Positions 6,034-11,829 of a stretch of DNA of 11,829 bases are shown here, one piece after another. The DNA lies in contig QGUP01000025.1 of assembly GCA_003242505.1 (NCBI GenBank), positions 1 to 11,829 on the forward strand, read 5' to 3'. Position 1 is the stretch's first letter; each line of letters begins with the position of its first letter. Under the pieces are notes generated by a model. The model saw only the letters and a program-made list of their open reading frames with translations, was not told where the DNA came from and did not search any database. The position numbers and the translations under genes were made by a program. Source of the DNA: Bacillota bacterium (GTDB taxonomy: Bacteria > Bacillota > Sulfobacillia > Symbiobacteriales > ZC4RG38).

Positions 6034-6085
6034 AGGGCGGCAGTATGCCGCCGCCCTCACCGGGGCGCTGGCATACTGCCGTCCT
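6034..6085 (-). other. Strong stem-loop between murA and ftsQ
   Basis: A perfect 11-bp inverted repeat (GGCAGTATGCC at 6039-6049 and its complement at 6070-6080) extends to 16 bp with one mismatch. The 20-base loop can form a further short GCCC/GGGC stem. It starts 5 bases after the murA stop codon. No U-tract follows, so it is not a standard terminator; mRNA processing, 3' end protection or partial termination are all possible. Confidence 0.7.
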
Positions 6086-6090
6086 CGCCC

Positions 6091-7365
6091 CTAGAGCCGG
6101 ACGATTTCCGCCCCCAGCCCCCGGAGCTTCTCGTCCAGCCGCTCGTAGCCCCGGTCCACGTGGTCGGCCCCGAATACCTCCGTCACCCCGTCGGCGGCCA
6201 GCCCGGCGATGATCAGGGCCATCCCCTCCCGGAGGGCCGGGGCGGTCACCGGCGCTCCGGAGAGCCGGGGCACGCCCTTGACCACCGCGGTCCGGCCTTC
6301 CACCTTGATCTGGGCCCCCATCCGCCGGAGCTCCTCGGCCACCCGGAAGCGGTTCTCGAAGATAGTCTCGGTGATGACGCTGGTCCCCGTCGCCGCCGCG
6401 GCCACCGCCATGAACTGGGGCTGCAGGTCCGTCGGGAACCCCGGGTACGGTAGGGTCTTGAGGTCCGACGCCTGGAGCACCCCCCGGGAACGGACCCTGA
6501 GGGAGCCGTCCGCCTCCTCTTCCACCCAGACGCCCATCTCCCGGAGCTTGGCCGCGGGGGCCTCGACGTGCTCGGCGATGACGTTCTCCAGTTTCACATC
6601 CCCGCCGGCCGCCGCCACCGCCGCCATGAAGGAGCCCGCCTCGATCCGGTCCGGCGCCACGGTGTGCTCCGCGCCGTGGAGCCGCTGCACCCCCTCGATC
6701 CGGATCACGTCCAGGCCGGCCCCCCGCACCCGGGCCCCCATGGCGCAGAGGAAGCTCTGGAGGTCGACGATCTCCGGCTCCCGGGCCGCGCCCCGAATCA
6801 CGGTGGTGCCCTCGGCGAGGACCGCCGCCATCATCAGGTTCTCCGTCGCCCCGACGCTGGGGAAGTCCAGGTAGATCTCCCGGCCCCGGAGCCGGGGGGC
6901 CGTCGCTTCGATGTACCCGCTCTTCTCCTCCAGGTGCGCACCCAGCTCCTGCAGCCCCCTGAGGTGCAGGTCGATGGGCCGGGGCCCGATGGCGCAGCCC
7001 CCGGGGTAGGCCATCCGCACCCAGCCCACCCGGCCCAGGAGCGGTCCCATCAAGAAGATAGACGAACGCATCTCCCGGGTCAGTTCCTCGTGGACCTCCG
7101 CCGTCGCCAGGCCGGAGGGGTCCAGCACCAGGGTAATCCCGTCGGGGCCCGCCTCCTCCCGCACCCGAACCCCCAGCCGCCGGAGGATGGCCAGCATCAC
7201 CTGGACGTCCCGGATGGCCGGCACCCCCCGGATCACCACCTCCTCGGGGCAGAGGACAGTGGCTGCCAGGATGGGCAGCACCGCGTTCTTGGCCCCGCTA
7301 ATGCGCACGGTTCCGGTGAGCCGGCGGCCGCCTGTCACCCGGAACCGGTCCCTGCCCTGTTCCAC
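6091..7365 (-). CDS. murA: UDP-N-acetylglucosamine 1-carboxyvinyltransferase MurA
   Basis: 424 residues. MurA transfers enolpyruvate from phosphoenolpyruvate to UDP-GlcNAc, the first committed step of peptidoglycan synthesis, in the cytoplasm. Visible: the substrate Lys-Asn pair in SGAKNAVLPILAA (23-35), the active-site loop YPGGCAIGPRPIDLH with the catalytic Cys at 124 (the residue alkylated by fosfomycin), SVGATENLMMAA, FPTDLQPQFMA with the conserved Asp, and the C-terminal DHVDRGYERLDEKLRGLGA. Full length for the family. Start choice: GGGAGG lies 8 bases before the GTG at 7365 but only 2 bases before the in-frame ATG at 7371, so GTG is preferred; the ATG would add two residues. The open frame continues upstream into murB, but only as an overlap in another frame. 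The next step's enzyme, MurB, is encoded directly upstream. Confidence 0.97.
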   Translation of the reverse strand: MEQGRDRFRVTGGRRLTGTVRISGAKNAVLPILAATVLCPEEVVIRGVPAIRDVQVMLAILRRLGVRVREEAGPDGITLVLDPSGLATAEVHEELTREMRSSIFLMGPLLGRVGWVRMAYPGGCAIGPRPIDLHLRGLQELGAHLEEKSGYIEATAPRLRGREIYLDFPSVGATENLMMAAVLAEGTTVIRGAAREPEIVDLQSFLCAMGARVRGAGLDVIRIEGVQRLHGAEHTVAPDRIEAGSFMAAVAAAGGDVKLENVIAEHVEAPAAKLREMGVWVEEEADGSLRVRSRGVLQASDLKTLPYPGFPTDLQPQFMAVAAAATGTSVITETIFENRFRVAEELRRMGAQIKVEGRTAVVKGVPRLSGAPVTAPALREGMALIIAGLAADGVTEVFGADHVDRGYERLDEKLRGLGAEIVRL

Positions 7366-7389
7366 CGCCATGACCTCCCACGATGGGCG

Positions 7390-7425
7390 GAACCCTTCCC
7401 GGTCCCGAACTACCGGAAAGGGTTC
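7390..7425 (-). other. Stem-loop spanning the murB stop codon and the murB-murA gap
   Basis: On the minus strand GAACCCTTTCCGG (7425-7413) pairs with CCGGGAAGGGTTC (7402-7390) over 13 bp with a single G-U pair and a 10-base loop. The left arm is the last codons of murB and the loop begins with its TAG stop. The murA ribosome site follows about 10 bases later. There is no U-tract. It could affect coupling of murA translation to murB. Confidence 0.65.
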
Positions 7426-8336
7426 GGCCCCCAGATCCGGACCTCCGGCTCCAGGCGCACCCCAAACCGGCTCTCCACCGCGTCCCGGACCTTCAGCGCC
7501 AGGGTAATGACATCCCGGGCGGTCGCCCGCCCCAGGTTGACGATAAAATTGGCGTGCTTTTCCGAGACCTGGGCGTCGCCGACCCGCCAGCCCTTGCACC
7601 CGGCGGCCTCGATCAGCCGGCCGGCGTAATCCCCCGGCGGGTTTTTGAAGATGCTGCCGGCGTTGGGCAGTCCCAGAGGCTGGGTGGCCCTGCGCCGCTC
7701 CAGCAGCTCTTTCATCCGGGCAGCCAGTTCGTCCCGGTCCGCCGGGTACAGGTCGAAGACCACCTCGGTGACGATGGCGGAGGTCCCCAGAAGCCGCGAC
7801 GTCCGGTAGCCAAAGCCGATCTCCTCCGGGCGGAGCCGCTGCACCCGGCCGTCCTCCGGCCAGACCACCTCGGCCTCGGCGACCACCTGGCTCATCTCCC
7901 CGCCGTGGGCCCCGGCGTTGATCACCAGGCCGGCCCCCACGGTGCCGGGGATGGCGCAGGCGAAGTGGAGCCCGCCGAGCCCCATCCGGGAGACCTCCAC
8001 CGCCAGCCGGGCGAGGTTGCACCCGCCGCCGGCCACCACCCGGGTGCCCTCGATCCGCCGGTCGGCGAGGTCGCCCTCGAGGACCAGCACCACCCCCGGC
8101 ACCCCTTCGTCGGGGACGAGGACGTTGGAACCGTTGCCCAGGATGTGCAGCGGCAGCCCGTACTTCCCCACCACCTCCAGCACCCCGAGGAGTTCCGCCA
8201 TCGTATGGACCTCGACCAGAAACTCCGCCGGGCCGCCGATGCGGAAGGTGGTGCGGGGCGCCATGGGCTCCTGTGGGCGCACCCGGTCCGGGTCCCGCAC
8301 TATGTTACGTAGGGCCGCTTCTACGGGTGATTTCAC
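7410..8336 (-). CDS. murB: UDP-N-acetylenolpyruvoylglucosamine reductase MurB
   Basis: 308 residues. MurB is the FAD-dependent enzyme that uses NADPH to reduce the MurA product to UDP-N-acetylmuramic acid. FAD-binding motifs: TTFRIGGPAEFLVE (29-42), ILGNGSNVLVPDEG (65-78) and AIPGTVGAGLVINAGAHGGE (128-147). Catalytic residues: Arg178 in FGYRTSRL, Ser228 in PNAGSIFKNP (proton donor), and the C-terminal Glu in LEPEVRIWG (295-303). The short form without the extra YR loop region fits type II MurB. The start is GTG with only a weak purine-rich site upstream, but about 28 residues before TTFRIGG is normal for the family. It lies 121 bases after murG and 44 bases before murA. Confidence 0.96.
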   Translation of the reverse strand: MKSPVEAALRNIVRDPDRVRPQEPMAPRTTFRIGGPAEFLVEVHTMAELLGVLEVVGKYGLPLHILGNGSNVLVPDEGVPGVVLVLEGDLADRRIEGTRVVAGGGCNLARLAVEVSRMGLGGLHFACAIPGTVGAGLVINAGAHGGEMSQVVAEAEVVWPEDGRVQRLRPEEIGFGYRTSRLLGTSAIVTEVVFDLYPADRDELAARMKELLERRRATQPLGLPNAGSIFKNPPGDYAGRLIEAAGCKGWRVGDAQVSEKHANFIVNLGRATARDVITLALKVRDAVESRFGVRLEPEVRIWGPNPFR

Positions 8337-8457
8337 TGCTGTTCCGTCCCTTTCCGGGCGCCCCCGGGGGCGCCAGAATCCCGTGACAGCGCCGCTCTGC
8401 GTCTCATGCTATGCCCGAGGCGGCCGGCCGGGGCTTGTCCGCCGGCCGGGACCGCCC
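8337..8457. other. murG-murB intergenic region with palindromes
   Basis: The 121-base gap contains a perfect 18-base palindrome, GGCGCCCCCGGGGGCGCC (8357-8374), about 20 bases before the murB start. A second, interrupted stem-loop (GGCCGG with CCGGCC plus an outer GGCGG with CCGCC, about 8419-8456) lies right after the murG stop. Neither has a U-tract. This is where many clostridial clusters carry murC; no trace of it is visible. Confidence 0.45.
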
Positions 8458-9576
8458 CTACCGCCGGCTCCGGGCCAGGGCGAGGACCTGGGCGGCGATC
8501 TCCTCCCCGGCCCGGTCCCGGGCGACCTCCCGGAGGGCCCGGGCCATGGCCGCCCGGCGGTCCGGGTCGTCGAGAAGCTCCAGGAGGGTCTCGGCAAGGC
8601 GGGCACCGGTCAGTTCCGCCTCCCGGATCATCACCACCCCGCCCCGGTCCGCCAGGGCCCGGGCGTTGTGCTCCTGGTGGTTGTGGGTGGCGTAGGGGAA
8701 GGGGATCACCACCGCCGGCAGCCCCCGGACCGCCAGTTCCGCGGTGGTGGTGGCCCCGGCCCGGGTGACCGCCAGGTCCGCCGCCGCCAGGGCCAGGGGC
8801 ATCTCGTGGAGGTACGGCCGCACCGTCAGCCCCGGAGTCCCCTCCGGGTCGATCCTGGCCTGCCGGTAGAGGCCGGCCACCTCCTCGTACTGCCGGGCGC
8901 CGGTGACGTGGAGGATCCGCACCCCCGGCCGGGCCAGGAGCCGGGGCGCCGCCTCCACCATCGCCCGGTTCAGCCCCCGGGCGCCGATGCTCCCGGGCAC
9001 CACCAGCACCAGCCGGTCCCCGGGTCCGAGGCCCAGGGCCGCCCGGGCCGCCTCCCGGTCCGCCTCCCGCACCTCCCGGCGCACCGGGTTGCCCAGGGGG
9101 AAGAGCCTTACCCCGGGCGGAAAGTGCCGCCCGGCCTCCGGGAAGGGGATGAAGACCGCCCGGGCCCAGCGGCTGAAGAGCCGGACCGTCGCCCCGGGGA
9201 AGGCGTTCCCTTCCCAGAGGGCGTAGGGGATGCCCAGGAGCCGGGCGGCCAGGAGCACCGGTCCGCTGACATACCCCCCGGTGGCCAGGACCGCGTCGGG
9301 GCGGAACCGGCGCAGGTGCCGGGCCGCCTGCCAGACCCCGACGGCCATCTTCAGGGCGCCCCGGAGCCGCTGGGCCACGGAGGTGCCCACGAGCCCGCCC
9401 GCGGCGATGGTGGCGAAGGGCAGCCCCGCCCGGGGGACCAGATCGGCCTCGATGCCCTGGGCCGTTCCCACGAAGAGAAACCGGGCGCCGGGCTCGAGCC
9501 TGCGGATCTCGTCGGCGATGGCGAGGGCAGGGTAGACGTGTCCGCCGGTCCCGCCCCCGGTGAGGAGGATACGCAT
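8458..9576 (-). CDS. murG: MurG: UDP-GlcNAc:lipid I N-acetylglucosaminyltransferase
   Basis: 372 residues. MurG is the GT-B glycosyltransferase at the inner membrane face that adds GlcNAc to lipid I to make lipid II. The N-domain starts with the glycine-rich loop LLTGGGTGGHVYPALAIA (4-21) and has LATGGYVSGPV (98-107). The C-domain has the nucleotide region LAVTRAGATTTAEL (268-281) and PFPYATHNHQEHNARAL (292-308). Two usually very conserved motifs differ: HEQNxxPG is replaced by WEGNAFPG (121-128), and GGSQGAR by PGSIGAR (194-200). The rest of the protein is intact and full length, so it is likely functional. The ATG start lies 28 bases after ftsW; AAGGAGG is upstream at a rather long 13 bases. 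Confidence 0.96.
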   Translation of the reverse strand: MRILLTGGGTGGHVYPALAIADEIRRLEPGARFLFVGTAQGIEADLVPRAGLPFATIAAGGLVGTSVAQRLRGALKMAVGVWQAARHLRRFRPDAVLATGGYVSGPVLLAARLLGIPYALWEGNAFPGATVRLFSRWARAVFIPFPEAGRHFPPGVRLFPLGNPVRREVREADREAARAALGLGPGDRLVLVVPGSIGARGLNRAMVEAAPRLLARPGVRILHVTGARQYEEVAGLYRQARIDPEGTPGLTVRPYLHEMPLALAAADLAVTRAGATTTAELAVRGLPAVVIPFPYATHNHQEHNARALADRGGVVMIREAELTGARLAETLLELLDDPDRRAAMARALREVARDRAGEEIAAQVLALARSRR

Positions 9577-9604
9577 CGGATGGGACAGCCCTCCTTCCAG
9601 GGTC

Positions 9605-10708
9605 TCAGCCGTAGGTCCGGTAGCGGCTGACCCCCAGGAGGATCCCGACCCCGGCCAGGGTGACCAGGAGGGAGGATCCGCCGTAGCTGATGAAAGGCAG
9701 GGGGATGCCGGTGGCCGGCATGGAGGCGGTCACCACCGCGATGTTCATCACCGCCTGGAGGGCGATCATGGTGGTGATGCCGGTGGCCAGGAGGGAGGCG
9801 AACCGGTCCGGGGCGGCCGCGGCGGTCCGGTATCCCCGCCAGGTGAAGAGCAGGAAGAGGAGCAGGGTGACCAGGGCGCCCAGAAACCCCAGTTCCTCCC
9901 CGATGATCGCGAAGATGTAGTCGGTGTGGGGCTCCGGGAGGTACCAGAACTTCTGCCGGCTGCGCCCCACCCCGACCCCGAAGAGGTGGCCCGAAGCCAG
10001 GGCGTAGAGCCCCTGGAGCACCTGGTAGCTCGACCCCAGAGGGTCCCGCTCGGGGTTGAGAAAGTTGAGAATCCGGGCCCGGCGGTAGTCGGCGCTGAAG
10101 GCGTAGTAGGTGGCCGCCGCCGCCCCGGCCAGGGAGAGCCCGGCCAGGTGCCAGAGTTCCGCCCCGGCGGCGAAGAGGAGGACGAAGACAGTGCCCGCGA
10201 TGGCCAGGGCCGTCCCCATGTCCGGCTCCAGCATGATCAGGACGAAGACCAGCCCCAGCACCGCCCCGGGGAGAATGAGGGATCGGAGCCGCCGGAAGTC
10301 CCGGACCCCGGCCAGGTAGTCCGCCATGAAGAGCACGATGGCAAACTTCATGAACTCCGAGGGCTGAAAGCTGGCGGGGCCGAAGCCGATCCACCGCCGG
10401 GCCTCGTTCCGGACCTGGCCGATGCCGGGGATCAGCACCAGGATCAGCAGCACGAGGCCCACCAGCAGGAGCGGCCGGGCGAGCCGGCGCCACTGGCGGT
10501 AGGGCACCCGGGAGGTAAGCCACATCACCCCCAGCCCCAGGGCGACGAAGAGGGTCTGCCGCTTGAGGTAGCTGAAGGGGTCCCCCATCTGGTCCTCGGC
10601 CCGGGCCATGCTGGCGCTGAAGACCATTACCACGCCGATGGAGAGGAGGGCGATGACCGCCAGGGTCAGCCCCGGGTCCCCGGACCGGCGGCTCGGTTCA
10701 AACTGCAG
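9605..10708 (-). CDS. ftsW: FtsW/SpoVE-type SEDS glycan polymerase
   Basis: 367 residues if started at CTG 10708. SEDS proteins polymerise lipid II into glycan together with a class B PBP; FtsW acts at the septum, and SpoVE is the sporulation paralogue. Visible: about ten membrane helices, GVGVGRSRQKFWYLPEPHTDYIFAIIGEELGF with the essential Asp after HT, and GIPLPFISYGGSS near the C-terminus. The only usual start codon in frame is GTG at 10633, but this lies inside the first helix, which clearly begins upstream (PGLTLAVIALLSIGVVMVFS). Between the in-frame TGA at 10748 and 10633 there is no ATG, GTG or TTG. CTG at 10708 has GGGGTG at 8 bases and is the best candidate. A base error or frameshift at the 5' end is the alternative. 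FtsW and SpoVE cannot be told apart here. murD, normally just upstream, is absent. Confidence 0.93.
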   Translation of the reverse strand: MQFEPSRRSGDPGLTLAVIALLSIGVVMVFSASMARAEDQMGDPFSYLKRQTLFVALGLGVMWLTSRVPYRQWRRLARPLLLVGLVLLILVLIPGIGQVRNEARRWIGFGPASFQPSEFMKFAIVLFMADYLAGVRDFRRLRSLILPGAVLGLVFVLIMLEPDMGTALAIAGTVFVLLFAAGAELWHLAGLSLAGAAAATYYAFSADYRRARILNFLNPERDPLGSSYQVLQGLYALASGHLFGVGVGRSRQKFWYLPEPHTDYIFAIIGEELGFLGALVTLLLFLLFTWRGYRTAAAAPDRFASLLATGITTMIALQAVMNIAVVTASMPATGIPLPFISYGGSSLLVTLAGVGILLGVSRYRTYG

Positions 10709-10727
10709 GTCGACGCCACCCCTTTCC

Positions 10728-10776
10728 CGCCCGGCCCGGGCCCGCCGTCAGGCGCCCGGCCCGGTTCGCCGTCAGG
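10728..10776. repeat. Tandem duplication spanning the mraY stop codon
   Basis: Two adjacent units, 10753-10776 (24 bp) and 10728-10752 (25 bp), are nearly identical: both begin CGCCCGGCCCGG and end CGCCGTCAGG on the plus strand and differ only in the middle three bases. The first unit in transcription order includes the mraY TGA; the second reproduces the TGA, which is the in-frame stop upstream of ftsW. The array fills the place where murD would normally be. Confidence 0.85.
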
Positions 10777-11758
10777 CCGTCCCCAGCCCCCAGAGGGCCA
10801 GGAGGACCCCCGCCAGGGCCACCAGCCAGAACCGGTAGACCACCTCGTTCTCCGACCAGCCCCCGAGTTCGAAGTGGTGGTGCAGGGGGCTCATGCGGAA
10901 GATACGCCGCCCGGTGAGCCGGAATGCCAGGACCTGGAGAATGACCGAAAGGGTCTCCAGGACAAAGAGCAGCCCGCTGAGGGGCAGGAGGAACTCGGTC
11001 TTGGTGAGCACCGCCAGGGCCGCCAGGACCCCGCCCAGGAAGAGGGAGCCGGTATCCCCCATGAAGACCCGGGCCGGGTGGGCGTTGTACCGGAGAAAGC
11101 CGAGGCACCCGGCGGCGACCCCGGCGGAGAGCACCGCCAGCCCCAGCTGGCCCTGGACCGCCGCCAGGTACGTGTAGAAGGTGAAGACGATCACCGCCGC
11201 CCCGCCCAGGAGGCCGTCCACCCCGTCGGTGAGGTTGACCGCGTTGCCCGTGGCCAGAACGAGGAAGAGCACAAAGGGGTAGTAAAGGACCCCCAGGTCG
11301 AAGGTGCGGTTGACAAAGGGCACCCAGACCCAGGTGCCCAGCCCCAGGAGCCGGACCGCGGCCCAGGCCAGAGCCAGGGCGAGGAAGGTCTGGAAAAAGA
11401 GCTTCTCCCGGGCCCGGAGCCCCAGAGGCCGGCGGAAGACCACCTTGATGTAGTCGTCGGCAAAGCCCACGGCCCCGTGCCCCAGGGCCGTCCCCAGGGC
11501 CACCAGCATCGGCACCAGGTCCCGGCCGCCACCCTCCCGGGGGGTGAGGGCCAGGGCGGCCACCGCCGCGGGGAGGGCAAAGATGATGCCGCCCATGGTC
11601 GGGGTGCCGGCCTTGGCCAGGTGGTGCCGGGGGCCGTCGGACCGGATGGTCTGGCCGGCCTTCAGGCGCCGGAGGAGGGGAATCACCCACCACCCGGTGG
11701 CGAGGGCCAGGAGGAAGGAGATGAGGGCTGCGAGGATGAGGCGCATCGCAGGGGTCAT
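10772..11758 (-). CDS. mraY: Phospho-N-acetylmuramoyl-pentapeptide transferase MraY
   Basis: 328 residues. MraY is the integral membrane enzyme that moves phospho-MurNAc-pentapeptide onto undecaprenyl phosphate, giving lipid I. About ten hydrophobic helices are visible. Active-site motifs are intact: the Asp pair in VGFADDYIKVVF (DD at 101-102), NAVNLTDGVDGLLGG (172-186), FMGDTGSLFLGG (232-243) and the histidine motif MSPLHHHFELGGW (289-301). The N-terminal PKxGTPTMGG-type element appears as LAKAGTPTMGGI (48-59). The ATG start has GGGAGG 10 bases upstream, inside the end of murF, six bases after the murF stop, so the two genes are probably translationally coupled. MurD should follow but does not. 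Confidence 0.97.
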   Translation of the reverse strand: MTPAMRLILAALISFLLALATGWWVIPLLRRLKAGQTIRSDGPRHHLAKAGTPTMGGIIFALPAAVAALALTPREGGGRDLVPMLVALGTALGHGAVGFADDYIKVVFRRPLGLRAREKLFFQTFLALALAWAAVRLLGLGTWVWVPFVNRTFDLGVLYYPFVLFLVLATGNAVNLTDGVDGLLGGAAVIVFTFYTYLAAVQGQLGLAVLSAGVAAGCLGFLRYNAHPARVFMGDTGSLFLGGVLAALAVLTKTEFLLPLSGLLFVLETLSVILQVLAFRLTGRRIFRMSPLHHHFELGGWSENEVVYRFWLVALAGVLLALWGLGTA

Positions 11759-11764
11759 CGGGTG

Positions 11765-11829
11765 CTACCTCCCGTCGGGCAAACGGGAAAGGTGATTCTC
11801 GATGGCGGCCACGATCTCCTCCATCCGCA
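11765..11829 (-). CDS. murF: MurF C-terminus, partial
   Basis: Only the last 20 codons and the TAG stop are inside the window, reading RMEEIVAAIENHLSRLPDGR. The RMEEIV...I pattern fits the C-terminal helix of MurF (UDP-MurNAc-tripeptide D-alanyl-D-alanine ligase), where SRGMRMEE is common, and murF normally precedes mraY in Bacillota. The rest of the gene lies to the right. With so little sequence, the call rests largely on position. Confidence 0.7.
   Translation of the reverse strand, partial: RMEEIVAAIENHLSRLPDGR

Noticed and set aside
7366..8022. Upstream extension of the murA frame, which could suggest a fused protein
   Set aside because: The extension is out of frame with murB, overlaps it fully and has no recognisable domain; a good ribosome site marks the murA start at 7365.

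Overview
The window is a compact stretch of a division and cell wall (dcw) cluster. Every recognisable gene lies on the minus strand, so transcription runs from the right end of the window to the left. Base composition is strongly GC-rich (about 70% by eye, not counted). The order murF–mraY–ftsW–murG–murB–murA–ftsQ–DUF881–sbp–ftsA–ftsZ–spoIIGA is typical of endospore-forming Bacillota: the sbp/DUF881 pair between ftsQ and ftsA, and spoIIGA straight after ftsZ, are marks of that group. High GC together with sporulation genes suggests a high-GC Bacillota lineage such as the Symbiobacterium, Thermaerobacter, Limnochorda or Moorella relatives. The genus cannot be fixed from the sequence alone.

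Layout in transcription order: (1) 11829–5240 holds the murF 3' end, mraY, ftsW, murG, murB, murA and ftsQ. It makes the peptidoglycan precursor (MurA, MurB, MurF), builds lipid I and lipid II (MraY, MurG), polymerises glycan (FtsW) and supplies a divisome scaffold (FtsQ/DivIB). (2) 5239–3651 holds a small unit of a DUF881 coiled-coil membrane protein and the small basic protein Sbp. It has its own extended -10 promoter candidate and ends in a clear intrinsic terminator. (3) 3610–1028 holds ftsA and ftsZ behind a sigma-H-like promoter, closed by a strong hairpin. (4) 970–1 holds spoIIGA, running off the left edge, behind a regulatory region with a perfect Spo0A box and a perfect TATAAT. The cluster therefore seems divided into at least four transcription units that link wall synthesis, division and the switch to sporulation.

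Points that stand out: murD is missing between mraY and ftsW, and murC is missing near murG/murB. ftsW has no usual start codon upstream of its first membrane helix. Tandem micro-duplications occur at several gene ends, two of which duplicate the stop codon. Stem-loops, mostly without U-tracts, follow most genes. The SpoIIGA protein has lost the aspartate of its protease motif and carries an in-frame run of 17 G. No RNA genes, insertion sequences, CRISPR arrays or phage genes were seen, and no stretch over 300 bases lacks a gene. I see no clearly novel multi-gene system; the interest is in the regulatory and junction structure and in the unusual SpoIIGA.
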